Source of the DNA: Macquaria australasica
Lineage: Eukaryota > Chordata > Actinopteri > Centrarchiformes > Percichthyidae
DNA length: 64,000 bases
Assembly: GCA_005408345.1 (NCBI GenBank)
Contig: SEMN01000008.1
Location: 558,001-622,000 of the forward strand
Direction of reading: 5' to 3'
A program made the translations under genes and the position numbers. This document shows positions 12,475 to 24,232 of this stretch, piece by piece. Position 1 is the stretch's first letter; each line of letters opens with the position of its first letter. Under the pieces are notes generated by a model. That model was not told the origin of the DNA and did not search any database. It saw only the letters and a program-made list of their open reading frames with translations.

Positions 12475-13075
12475 TAAAGCTGCACTAATCAATATTTTTA
12501 TATTACTTTTATACATTTCATACAAGGGATCAAATGACTGTAATGTGACAAAACCACAGGTTACCCAACTCTGCTTTAGCGGGGGGGTGGGGGGGGGGGG
12601 TTTAAAGCATCTTTCAGCTCATTGTTTTGGTTTTCTGTCCCGGAAATTTGGTTCAATCTAACCGCTCTCATCAACCCTGTTTCCTGCTGCTGCAGGAAGC
12701 TGTTTTTAACTAAAAAGCTCTCGTAAACCCACTGTACTATCAGCCCAGCATCAAACAGCAGACAGACAAAGTTAGTGACTAGCTGGTGAACATCAGCAGT
12801 TAGCAGCTAGCAGCTAAAGAATCATATATTTCCCTCAGGAGTTTGTGGAGATCAGAACAGAGCAAAAAGAGAGTGAATGTTGGACTTACAGTTATCAGGT
12901 GACTCCAAATGAATACTAATGTTGTTCCATGTCTGCTGGATGTGTAAGGCAGTTGTTTGGTAACATGTTCACCATAACAACTTTATAAGGTTACATGTCA
13001 ATGTTGAGTTTACAACTTGTTCCAATACCTTTCAGTGGCCAGAAAAAAAATTGGTTAATGTGAAGTGTAATTGTT
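12475..13075. repeat. teleost-type non-autonomous interspersed element
   Basis: It begins CTTAAAGCTGCACTAATCA, a head also present at about 11467. The body contains stacked TTAGCAGCTAGCAGC motifs and a poly-G slip (12581-12600). It ends at about 13075. It looks like a familiar dispersed teleost repeat, but its class is not determined. The second head at 11467 appears to be a short or truncated relative. Confidence 0.5.
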
Positions 13076-16000
13076 GGTTGGATTAACTATTTTTATCTCA
13101 TCTCTAAATTAAGAATTTTTTAGAGACTTGGCATGTGATGAGAGCTGAACCTTTGCAACAGTGATTTGTACTGCTCTTAGCTAGTATCCCACAGATGACT
13201 GATTCATTTGTGAAGGAATTAACGTTTCTTTTATGAACTATTAAATAAATGAAATTAAAGTACCCAAACAATGTAAAAGTTCTGTCAAATGTAGTGTGCA
13301 AAAAAAAAAACCCTGCCCCTTATTTTCTGTATCAGGAAAAACTCCTTTAGACAAACATCAAGCACCGCTGTAGACTTGTGGACACAGAACATGATTATTG
13401 GAACATCTCTCATAATGTAAAATTTATCAGAAAGGACATGAACAATCACGTCCCCCCACTTCTAGTTATCTCCTGATAGCCTTCCTCCTCCCATAAATAT
13501 TTCAACACAAAAGCCTCAGAAAGTAAACAAGCTTTAACAAGTATTTGGCTGAAAGAACACATTTCATAGGCTCTTTTGTGAATCAAAATGTAGGTAGATA
13601 CAATTACAGTAGGAGATAAAGAGGACCTGGGGGGCAAAGACATCAATCTACATTCCCTCACAGGGGATTTACTGGCTGACATGATGTACTGAAAAATGTT
13701 GTGTATTACTTTGCTTGGACTTTTGTCACCTATGTCAATTTTATGCTCTGCCTTGTTAAAATCACAGATAAAGAAAGACTACGTTAGTTGGTTAAGAGTC
13801 ACTTGATGACACCTTTTTACAGTCTGAGCAAAACTAGTTGGTCTATTTTAAATCATATTTGGCAAGAGAAGGGTCAAATTTGAAAATGTCAAATATCAGC
13901 ATGAAATACTGGTTCTCAGCAGTGTCATACTGGTCTTGGTCTTAAAAAACTCACAGCAGTCAATCTGTACTTTTCACAGTTATGATGGTGATGGATGCAG
14001 ATGGAGTCTTTTATTATAATCTATTCTGAAAAGTTATACTTATGTTGATGGCTTACACAGCGCAGCTGGAAAGAGTTGACTCTGTATTCAGACGTGTGTC
14101 ATTGGAAAGAAAGAGGTGTAACCTGAGATGCAACATTAGCAGCCAAATTGTATGCAAAGCTCAGGGGCTGCATTTCACAGAGAAGCAGCTGCATTGCTGC
14201 ACCCCTGTGTATCACTGCATCATGGTAAGTCAGAGAATCACTGTGCAGTGCAGTATTGAAAACCAATCCAGCCTTTGGGCTTCTGTTCAAGTCATGTAAG
14301 TAATATCTTACAGTACGTGTCACATAAATAATGCACTGTTATTCAGCATCTTGGCATTCAATTTTGTGCTCTGTTTCAACATCCTTTATCCAGATAGTGT
14401 CTGTTCATTTCCTCTGCTTGGTATGTTTTATATTGCTCCTATAGATAATGTGCTGGCACACTCTCACTTAGCATTGCCCAACATGCAACACAAATAGACA
14501 AAGTACACACATACACTGAGACATTCCAGCATTATCAAACAAGGCTGCTGTAGCTCTTTTGTTTTTCCAAAGGACAGGCCGAGTCCCCTTTATCAGGTAT
14601 CAGCATGAGAACAGAGGAGTGAGCCTCGCCTGCCAGGTATCTATCTGCCTCAGACCACAGACGTAGTGTCCAGTTTCCTATAGTACAGCCTGTCCTCTCT
14701 CTGCTGTCTCCCTTTGCGACAGACCTGGCTGTAGATGAATTCATCTGGTGATGTGCTCACCTTGTGAAATGCAAGTCATTATGGCTGTTTGTTGTTTATA
14801 TACTTGCATGCATGCATGAAATCATACACAGATCTCTGTTTGAGTAATATCAGAATCATGCAAGAGATTAGCTGCATCAGTGCACTTAGACCAGGTTGTT
14901 TCCAAACCACATTGTGTCAAAGACACTGCTTAAACACAGTCTCCAATATGTTATGGCACCATGGCAACACGCCCATGTTTTTTTTAAAGATTGACTTGTC
15001 TCCTTCAAAAAAATGGATGATTTAAAAAACATTTAAAATGAGCTCATCCCCCAGGTGTTTAATTGTTTTAAGGGTGGAGCATCTAATTTCATGTCTGGAT
15101 TTGGATTTGCTTCAAATTTGCACTGAACATATAACATCCTCCCTACTCCATGCAGAGATACCTTTGCATGTGTATCATATTTATGTTTACATTGTCATAA
15201 GCATAAATAGTACAGACACCATTTTTAAGAGAAAGTTATTTTTACTTCTCTGAAAAGGAATTAAGCATTGCTTCCTTTCAGTATGCATTATTTGTCAAAA
15301 ATAATCAAAAAATAATCAATCATTGTCTCTCTAAAGGACCCCTGGAGGCTCCAGGACTCCTCCAGTAAGCAGATAAACTAACCTGAAGACAACACTGGAC
15401 CTGGTTTCCTTCAATCTATCACCCCTTTCATATTAAAGCAAGGACCATGTTTTCTATTGGTTTGAATGGGTCAACACAGATTACCTGACCTGGCTTCACA
15501 ACCACTCCTCCACACCTTGGTCTGAACTGTAATGACAATGACTACCAGGTTTTAGCCCCCTAGGTCATGTGACTCTGGGTCATGACGTGAAGTTTAAGTT
15601 CAATCAGGACAGACACCACAAGTGAACAATAATGTAGAAGCTACATTTAATAAAACGACTTGATATTGATCCTGTCATTTAGATCGATTAATAGGAGTAG
15701 AACCCTATAAATAGCAGCCAATCGGAGAGACCCCCCAGGGAGCCATAGACAGGCCCTTGACACTGGTGGTGATGGGGTGGTGGAGAGGTGAAGCAGCGAA
15801 GAAGTGTACAACAGCAGAGAGACAAAACAGGTAAGATATAATATAAATATCCTTCAGCTAAGATGATCATTGGATGACAGGAAAACTCGCAATAATTATG
15901 GCTTACCAGTAACAGTCTGACATGAATGATCAAACACTGGCTGAACACATGTTCACTGTCAGACATCATACACAGAGTTTGTGTGTGAAGGTTCTATACA

Positions 16001-19000
16001 GAGAAGAGCAGGGAGGTCAATGCATGCCAGTGAAAATGTAAACAATAGGACATGCTTGAAGCCTTCCCCAGTTTTATGAAACAGAGAAGTGAGAGCACAG
16101 TCTGAATAGCTCTGGAGTCTGCATTGGCTGTTTTTCATACTAATCATCTCGCAGCAAGAGACAGTTGTCAGATGGTTTTACTTCTGTCTTTATTATTCTT
16201 GCCATAAGCGCAGACATTTACATTTGCTTATGTGTCTGGGAAACTGTTGGAATGTCATCAGGTCCTTGTTGAACTGTCACATATGAAATGCCTATAGCAG
16301 CTCACTGCATTTGCATAGGAAAATTGCTTTTTCAATTTTGTGTTTCTGCACAATTCAAATGAGGAGATATTAAACCATCTGGTAGAATGTTTATTCAAAG
16401 TTGATTGGTTTCCCAAAAAGGTACATTGTGTCATTCACAACATTAGATTGTTTTGTTTTAGGCAGTGCATATTGTTTGCTGGACTTATTAATTGCAAATG
16501 TGTTTAATTTTGCGGTTTAAGATTTATATTAGGCATTGATGCAGTCAGTGCTTAGCTAGTTTTGTTTAAATCTAGCCTGTGTAAAAAAAAAAATCGAAAG
16601 TTTTCCATGCTGTATGCTTATAGACTAGCTTTATGGAAAGTTTAGGGGGAAATTAGGTGTTTTCTAGTGCCACATTATAATTCTTCAATGGCAGGACCAC
16701 TTTTCCAAGGCAAACAGTAGAAGTAGAAGAGCTGCAGCGAACAGACTGTGTTTAGCTGTCTGACAGTTTGCCAGATGGTCCTCTGCTTTGTGGCGTCAAG
16801 TCTAAACAGGAGAAGTGGTTTCACACCTGGTTTTATCCCTGTGCATTTAACTGGAATGTCAGATAGTTCAATGCCCTGTGGAGCCTCTCCCATTTCTGTT
16901 TTCTCTCTCCAGCTTTCTCTTTTAGTCAGAAAGTCTGCAGTTTGAGGCTTTGAGCAGAGCTTAAATATTTCTTGTTTGTGTCAACAGAATGAACAAACAG
17001 ATAAATACTTTCCATCTGGGTGCATTGGGGTGGACTCATGCAGGCCCCCTTTTCTCTGTCTCTCGTGTCTTTCCAAGTGCTCATTTCCAATAAAAATGCT
17101 TGCCTTATGGTCCTTGAGGTTTTCCACCATCATTAGTATCTGTCTTATCTGAATGGATTGCCATAGATAAGGTTGAGTGGAGACAAGATAAAGGAGTGTC
17201 AGTGAGGAACACCATGCAGACTCTCTGCCTCAATATAGATAGGGACACAGATGAAGTCCCCTCACTTCCTCATGTCACACGTGGTGACTGTATTGCCTCC
17301 TAGAGTGGATTTAGTGTGTAACGTTTCCACACAAGCTCATGATAAGTTGAAAAAAGTCAGCATCAAGGTCATGTGGAATTTTCTAAACCCATGGAAATCA
17401 CAAAAATCCTCCAAATCTGGGTTATCAAATGTTCATTTCAAATGTAATGTGTCAGTATAAATTTCCTGTAAATGATTATGTTTAAAACCAGCTGTGAACT
17501 GTTTACTGGCCATATTGACAGCAGGGCAGCAGTAAATGATAGCGAGCCAGCTTCCATTACTGTTAGTTGCTTATGAAACCTCTCCATCCATCTGCTCCTG
17601 CTCTTTTATGCAGAGTGGCCACAATTTACCGACGGCCATTTTGTCTAATGGATACCATTCATTCATTCCCAGCTTGCTCTTTGGCAGGCGCTTGCCAGAG
17701 TCCATTAGGAAACGAGTCCACTGCAAACGCCCACAACCACGCCACTGCAGATGAATGGCAAGATCAAAACCTGTCTGGCTCCAAGTGATTTAGTCGCCAC
17801 TGTTGAGCTGATTATGTATTCTGTACCTGTTGGCTACTTCTGTTGTTAGATCTGTAATGAGATACATTTCGATGTGAAATTGACTACTCCAATTCACCAT
17901 TAATGTCATCTCCTCTCTATTTGACATATTGAATCTCACCATAACAACAGGATTACCTATAGGTAGACAGTGGTCTGTAATAGAAACAATGAGTAATGCC
18001 TCCATGGAAACACCAACACCCTTTTAAACCAGTGTTCACTGTAATGCTCTCTGATTAAGGACTCACACTCAGTGTCATAGAGGATCCTCATTTCCATAAG
18101 CTGGCCTCTGCTTTCTCCTGCAATAGAGTTTGATCTATGCGTCTCACCAAGGGTTGACTCTGTGCTGTGGGTGCATGCGCGCGCGTGTGTGTGTGTCTGT
18201 AGCTGCCCTTCCTAAGTCAAGGAGCTGAGCACTGTGCCAGAAGACAAATTAAGCACTGTGACAAAAAAGTGCAGCATCATCGTGGCTTCCTCTTCTGCAG
18301 ACTTAGTTCGACCCAAAATGGCTGTCCAGTTGCATTAGCTAATTGCACGCTCCACTGTCTCTGTGCCACTTCGCAGTTTTTCATCTGACCAGCTATGCTG
18401 ATTCAATTCAGCCAGGTCATCTAATCATTTAATTCTACTGCAACTATTAAGTTTGTATACACCTGTATCCATCAAGTGATATGTAAGATTATTGATTAAG
18501 TCATTATGAATCTTATAGATTCACTGATCAGTGATCTTCTCCTCTTCTACCAACATTCAACACTGTGCATAGACTGCTGATGGAACCATTTTTGCTTGAC
18601 TGCATGGTACTACCATAGCTACCCCTAAAAATGATGCATCATATTCTGGTTGGGCTTCATGCTGCATTCACGAATGTCTGCAGAATGGGAAGAATGGGAA
18701 ACCTCCTCTTATTCCGACTTGGGAGCCTTCATGCATTAATCCAAGATGGTTACCTCCATAGTTAGCCTTAGTCACATCATATAGTATACGCCTAAATTAG
18801 GTTTTTTTTTTTTGTTTTTTTTTTTTTTACCATGTAACATATTTAGTAAAAACAGCTGCAAACAAATAATGCGTGGCTCCTATTAATAGCTAAGCTATGC
18901 TCTTTATTTTTTTTAAGTAGAATGCCAACAATTGTGAATCGTTGGGCTAATATTCTTCAAACTAAATTCAGTGTTCCCTTCAAACCAAAAAAACAATCAG

Positions 19001-20084
19001 ATATGTGACTTTCAGGTATAGTTATCACCTATAGTCACCTAAATTGTAGCCAAGCTAAAATGATAGGCCTACCATCACCAGCTTTTGCCTTCAAAGTAGC
19101 CTTATTGGAAGTGTCATACTGTACACATCCACAGATGTGTTGCCTGTGCAGGTGGGTAGATGCATTCAGGCCAGGATACAGTGCTGGGCTGTGGCCAGGT
19201 AGGGGATGAGAGCCGCCCCCAGAATCTAGAAGCAGATGTTACCTCATGAATCCTTGCCCAGGAATCTGTGACTCATACCAAATCCCTCCTTCTGCTTAAT
19301 AAAAATCCCTGAGAACCTGTGGAGGAATGAAATGGAGAAAGGGAAAGAACATGGGGTGGTGGAGGGTAAATCAAGAAGTGCGTGACAGAGGGAGGGAAGG
19401 ATGTAGGTGGGAAGGATTAATGGATGGATGGATGGTAGATGAATAAGGTGGCTGGAGGAGTAACGCCAGGAGTAATCTCACCTTTTCAACTACCCCACCC
19501 TCTCCTGCTTAGATAGAATGACAGGTTCCATCATAGGGAAAATATTTCAAAAGCACGGCTGAGTGAAGAGGCAAAGCAGAAAATAGACAGGAGCGACGGC
19601 AGAGGAATCAAAGCCTCAGACTGTTGAAAGTGCTCCCAACATCCTGACTGTCACTTAGCAGAGGAGGCCGACTGCCTGTTAGGACAAGAGCCCTTTGTGG
19701 CTGTGAGTGTGCATATATATGTGGTGCTCGAGTGGTTTTATGTGTGTGTTGAAATGAAGTGATTTCATGTGTGTTTCATCTCCCTAAAGCACCCTCCCCC
19801 TTTATTTCTCTCTCTCTCATACTCTCCAGTGAAAGCACATGTCTAAAACAAAGGTGAGTGTTGCTGATTGAGTGAGTCGATGTCTCATCAGTGAAATATG
19901 TCTGGCTCGGCCAGGCCTGAGAGAGGGAGAGGGGCCCTTGGGTGCAAAAGTAGGGATCTGCTCCCCTTCCCAGTGTTGTTACATTTCATTACCCACCCAC
20001 TCACTCCCTGACACTCTCATTTTCTCCATGTAAAGTGCCATAAGGCTGATCGCTTTTTGCTTCTCCTCCCTCTGCAAAACCACA

Positions 20085-20085
<1 letters not shown>

Positions 20086-20139
<54 letters not shown>
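20086..20139 (+). repeat. (CA)n microsatellite
   Basis: About 54 bases of perfect CA dinucleotide repeat in the intergenic region, followed by degenerate CA/CACATA sequence to about 20175. The open frames across it on both strands are low-complexity artefacts. Confidence 0.97.
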
Positions 20140-20140
<1 letters not shown>

Positions 20141-21479
20141 TTGCACATGTGTGACGCATACACACATACACACACTGCTGTACGCTGGTTACAGTGTCAA
20201 CCTGATTGGGGTTTAATTATATTTAATTTAAGTATATTAATTATATTACTTTATATATTTTTGCATGTTATTTTCCAAATCACGCACCAATTAAATCCGC
20301 AATTACAAAAAAATGCATTTATGACATTTGCCATTAAATTATGTTCCCGCTCTCTTGCGATCGTAATGAACTTCTGCTCACAGAATAATAAAAAAGCTTC
20401 ATACTATATACAAGACAACATTAAATAGTTATTCAAAAGCAAAAGAAGACCCATTCTCCTAGGAGAAAGACTTTGATTGTAATCTTTTTTAAATCTATAA
20501 ATATATTATTTTTTTACTAGGACACAGGGGTCATCGGAATAAAAGTTTAAGAGTTTATATCATTTAGTAGACAGATTAATTTCCAGAAGTCAGTTTTGTT
20601 GTGTATGAGTCAAAGTGATTCAAGTCCGCCATTCACTAAGAGCAGCAACGGCTCCTAACACTCTTGCTGTATACTAAATTAAATAGAGTTCAAATACAGG
20701 TTAATTTAAGACTACTTTAAACCAGATGCTTGTACGTGGCCTTAATCTTCATATCAAGTGGTAAAAACTTGAGTATCAGTTCTTTACATTGTTGTGTAAG
20801 GTTGGGAGAAGAGTCTGTTTAGGCCTTTCATTCATTTAAACATGGGTAGTGCGTTTAGGCTGCGGCAGTGGGGGCCGCAGAGGGTGCCAAAAACAAAAAG
20901 CAGCGGCCCTGCAGCGAAAAGTTAAAACAGAATTAATTTTTGGAGAACCCCAACTGACGTCACACTGCGGCAACCAGTCACATAAGCCGGTGATCAGATC
21001 GGAAGACGTGAAGAAAGACCCTTGTAGCATTGTAGCATTCCACTGTTTATTGAGCAACTGTGAAGATGGAAGAGAGACTGATCGATCGGTGCCGTAATGT
21101 ACATCAGCTGTCACGAGGAAGTACCCTGTCACGAGGATGTACAAAGATGTTAATCGCCGCGCAGTCGCTGGTTAGTATCTCTACTTGTGCTACAGTCAGC
21201 ATGGCCTTCTAGTGACACTCCCTCACTGCTGCACAATCCTGCGCTAATCGCCACACTGCCTGGTTTTGTGTGTGGTTGTGGTGAATCATGGTCGAAAAGG
21301 TGGCCAGGTAGCTTGAAAGACGGCTGACACAGTCTCAGTGACACCCAGCTCTTCCAAACAGAAAAGCATATGCTTATAACTGTCAACAACAATTGTCAAA
21401 ATCAGAAACAATATTAAAACCTTTTATCAAAACAGTCTTCATCATAGGCTACATTTTATTTATTCTTGAAATTAAACCA

Positions 21480-21558
21480 CTCCTCCTTTTGCATGGAACC
21501 TCCTGGAACTTCCCAAAGGACCACTCATAGTCCACACACCCCAGGCTGGGAACCACTG
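21480..21558 (-). mobile_element. hAT-like element, solo terminal fragment
   Basis: The sequence ends CTGGGAACCACTG. Its reverse complement (CAGTGGTTCCCAGCC) is the same terminus type as the element at 37068-37619. No partner terminus was found nearby, so this is probably a truncated copy. Confidence 0.45.
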
Positions 21559-23383
21559 GTATATCTGGGTCACTAAAAGAGTGAGTGAAATGTTTGTATG
21601 CAGAGGAAACATCTATCATACCATAACCTCAACCTAATGACGGCAGAAAGGTAAAAGAAGATGTTAATAATGGTTCATTTTGATAATAAAAATACATTTG
21701 ACATTTACGGTCCAATTTCCTACAACTGAAAAATAAGAAGGTATGGGTCTAATTGGTATGTAGCGCTGTGGTAAATGTCACCGTTCAGACATACGCAGTC
21801 AGATATGTTCCTCTCAGTAATAAAAGCTGGTTATTTACCTGGACAATGTCTCCACCATGAGGCTGAAAATGATTTACACTGTGAAAAAAACACAGCCACA
21901 CATGTATACATTAACTGTATGTAAACCTATATTTTATATATACAATTGCCATTATCTCATTTCAATATCAGCTTAATGCGTTTCATGTCTTGTGCAGAAG
22001 CTCAATGCCACTTTGTACGTACACTTCATGCATGCTTGTAATACTTTTAGTATTAGTAAAAGTTTATTTTGATATGGTCACATTCTCATTACATGTAACG
22101 AATGGTGACAGGTATGCACATAATCGTTTCAACTGATTCCAGTAACTGAACCAGGTAACTGGAAATATTTGTAGAATTTTTGATAACCAGGTATCTGCAT
22201 TTCTATCACTTTTACACATTGGACATTATGGTTTTGTTATTTTAATATTCACTTTATTTTTATAATAGTCTAGATATTCTTTTTTCTGTATTTTTTTATG
22301 GATGACAATCACAAATGACAGCAAACTAAGAATTTTATTGTAAGGAGTAATTTCTCATACATTTGACAATAAAACTTTTTTTTGGACCTCACTGCATGTT
22401 AATTCATTGTGACAGAATTTGTTGCACTGCCTCTTCAGTCTGCTTTATGTTGGATGCGACCCCTATGGGGATGATCTCATCTCATCCTATGTCTTCTCAC
22501 GATGAAAAAAGTCTTAAGCATACTAAAAGTACTGCAGTGAAGAACTGTCTGATGCAAAGGAAACTTCCTGACCACTAAATGCAACATATACTGTAGGTAA
22601 AGAAGTATTAGCAGGGCTGAAGTAACCCACTAAGGGGCCCTTGGTTATAAATAAGCTGCTGTTAACCCCCTATTCCTCCTCCTACTCTCTGTGCAATGTG
22701 TCCAGTAGTCCTATGATAGAATATTAGATTGCCCCAGGTTTTCTGTATGGTAGATAATTTAGAAATATGCAACATATGAAGACAAAACTAAAATTATGAA
22801 GGTCTTAAAACTAGATCTTGGCACATTTTAAAACAGGGCCTCAAGATGACGTAATAAAGGAGGACTCACCTTAAGCCCCTTGTCATGCCAGTTGATATTG
22901 TGCTATATATTATACAAAATTAAACAAAATTTAAATTAAATTAGCAGAAACCAGTTGCCACATGGTAAGCTTGGGGCTTCTAGGGCCCCTGGAGTTCTGG
23001 TACCCTGGAACAGTTGCCAAATTTGCCCCATTGGTAATCCAGCCTTGATTATAAACAATTTTCACAGCAGACATTTTGACATCATAGCACATAACAGCAC
23101 ACAACTTAAATAATGGCTCTGTTGCATTTAAGTGTCTCAGAAAGCCATGTCAGTGAGCTATTATTAATGTTATTAATAACACCTGTGCTTTTCATAATAT
23201 GACAAGTCCTGTCTACAGTAAAAATATTCTATATGCAATGACACTTTCAGGTGGTGTTGGGATTCAAACAAATGATGTAAGTAAAACGTACAAAATTTCT
23301 CTATATTATACTTTTATCCCTCTCTGGGGAAAACGTATAAAGTCTTACAAATACAAATGTTTAAGTAAAGTGTCAGCGTTAAC

Positions 23384-23518
23384 TCAAGGACATCTGAGCT
23401 GCATGCGTGCAGCTCTGCGCAGTTTAACGCAGTTTAACGCTTGTGAGGTTTGCGGTGTACAGCTGGAGACGGTCCAACATAGCGATACCGCAGCTAGCTA
23501 ACGTTACCCGTTAGACAG
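23384..23518 (+). promoter_or_regulatory. mtor: mtor predicted non-coding exon 1 and promoter
   Basis: The first coding exon begins at a splice acceptor (24089/24090) with only 14 bases before the ATG, so an upstream non-coding exon must exist. This is as in mammalian MTOR, whose exon 1 is untranslated. Two candidate donors lie upstream: GACAG|GTAGTC at 23518/23519 and CAC|GTAAGT at 23590/23591. The latter is the stronger consensus. The 5' boundary shown is a guess. The area is relatively rich in CpG and in GCTAACGTTAGC-like palindromes. Confidence 0.35.
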
Positions 23519-23890
23519 GTAGTCGTACAATGAGAAATATTCTGCAAGAGCCGAAAAGCAGTTGAGTGGCCGACATATTAGTATAAACACGTAAGTGGTA
23601 CAAAGCGACTTTACTGTCTTGCTAACGGTTTGCCACAATGACTAGATAGCTTAACGTTAGCACCAACCTAGCCTAGCTAACATTAGCTGAACAAAACCAG
23701 CATGATATACTCACGAGCCTCTAAATAAGCCCGTACATGACCTAAACGACTTGGACGTGTCCATTTAGTATTAGTGGTGTAGAGGATGCTATCTTTCTAG
23801 CTTTTTTGTCTCTATTTGGTGTATTGCTAATTAGCAGGGTTGACAGTTTGTTTCACTAGCTAACCAGACTCGTTAGCTAGCTATAACGTC
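23491..23890. promoter_or_regulatory. cluster of GCTAACGTTAGC-like palindromic motifs
   Basis: At least six partial matches to the palindrome GCTAACGTTAGC occur within 400 bases (near 23493, 23620, 23650, 23675, 23858 and 23870). They sit around the predicted mtor first exon and the start of intron 1. Function is not known from sequence; the position suggests promoter-proximal elements or a local amplification. Confidence 0.4.
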
Positions 23891-23920
23891 AGGTACATAT
23901 TATTTGGTCTATGGTCAGCT

Positions 23921-23941
23921 ACAACAACAACAACAACAACA
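23921..23941 (+). repeat. (CAA)n microsatellite in mtor intron 1
   Basis: Six to seven CAA units within the predicted first intron, about 150 bases before the exon 2 acceptor. Confidence 0.9.
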
Positions 23942-24089
23942 CCGGCGTGTGTAAACTACTCGCACACATATTATTTCTTTCCAAGTATGGTATGAAGCTA
24001 TACTTGTTATTATTTTTCTTTGTATCGTTTGTTTTGATAACCCGGAACGTGTTGGTGTGAGAATATCAGTTTTATTTGCGTCCTTGCAG

Positions 24090-24232
24090 GTTAGGCCATC
24101 CAAATGGTGATCATGTCAGGCACAGCCACTGTGCTGCAACAGTTTGTCAGTGGGCTGAAGAGTCGAAATGAAGACACCAGAGCAAAATCTGCCAAAGATC
24201 TGCAGCACTATGTGACTACAGAGCTCAGAGAG
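24090..24232 (+). CDS. mtor: mtor exon 2 (start codon at 24104; residues 1-43)
   Basis: The acceptor TTGCAG ends at 24089 and ATG is at 24104. The exon encodes VLQQFVSGLKSRNEDTRAK, the first HEAT helix, and ends ELRE with donor GTAACA. Phase 0 out. The low-complexity Ala/Thr-rich stretch of the human N-terminus is missing. Confidence 0.95.

Larger units (their letters stand above)
10601..23400. other. agrn-mtor intergenic region, no gene supported
   Basis: About 12.8 kb between two genes that point away from each other. All open frames are short and lack recognisable domains. Contents seen: repeat-like blocks starting CTTAAAGCTGCACTA at about 11460 and 12475, a CA microsatellite at 20086-20139, a hAT-type terminal fragment ending at 21558, a GC-rich block of repeat appearance at about 20850-21140, and two fairly complex, non-repetitive stretches (about 17640-17770 and 18285-18430) that could be conserved non-coding elements. 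Confidence 0.7.

Noticed and set aside
19979..20428. Open frames around the CA repeat
   Set aside because: The products are runs of Thr-His or Cys-Val from the microsatellite, so they are low-complexity artefacts.
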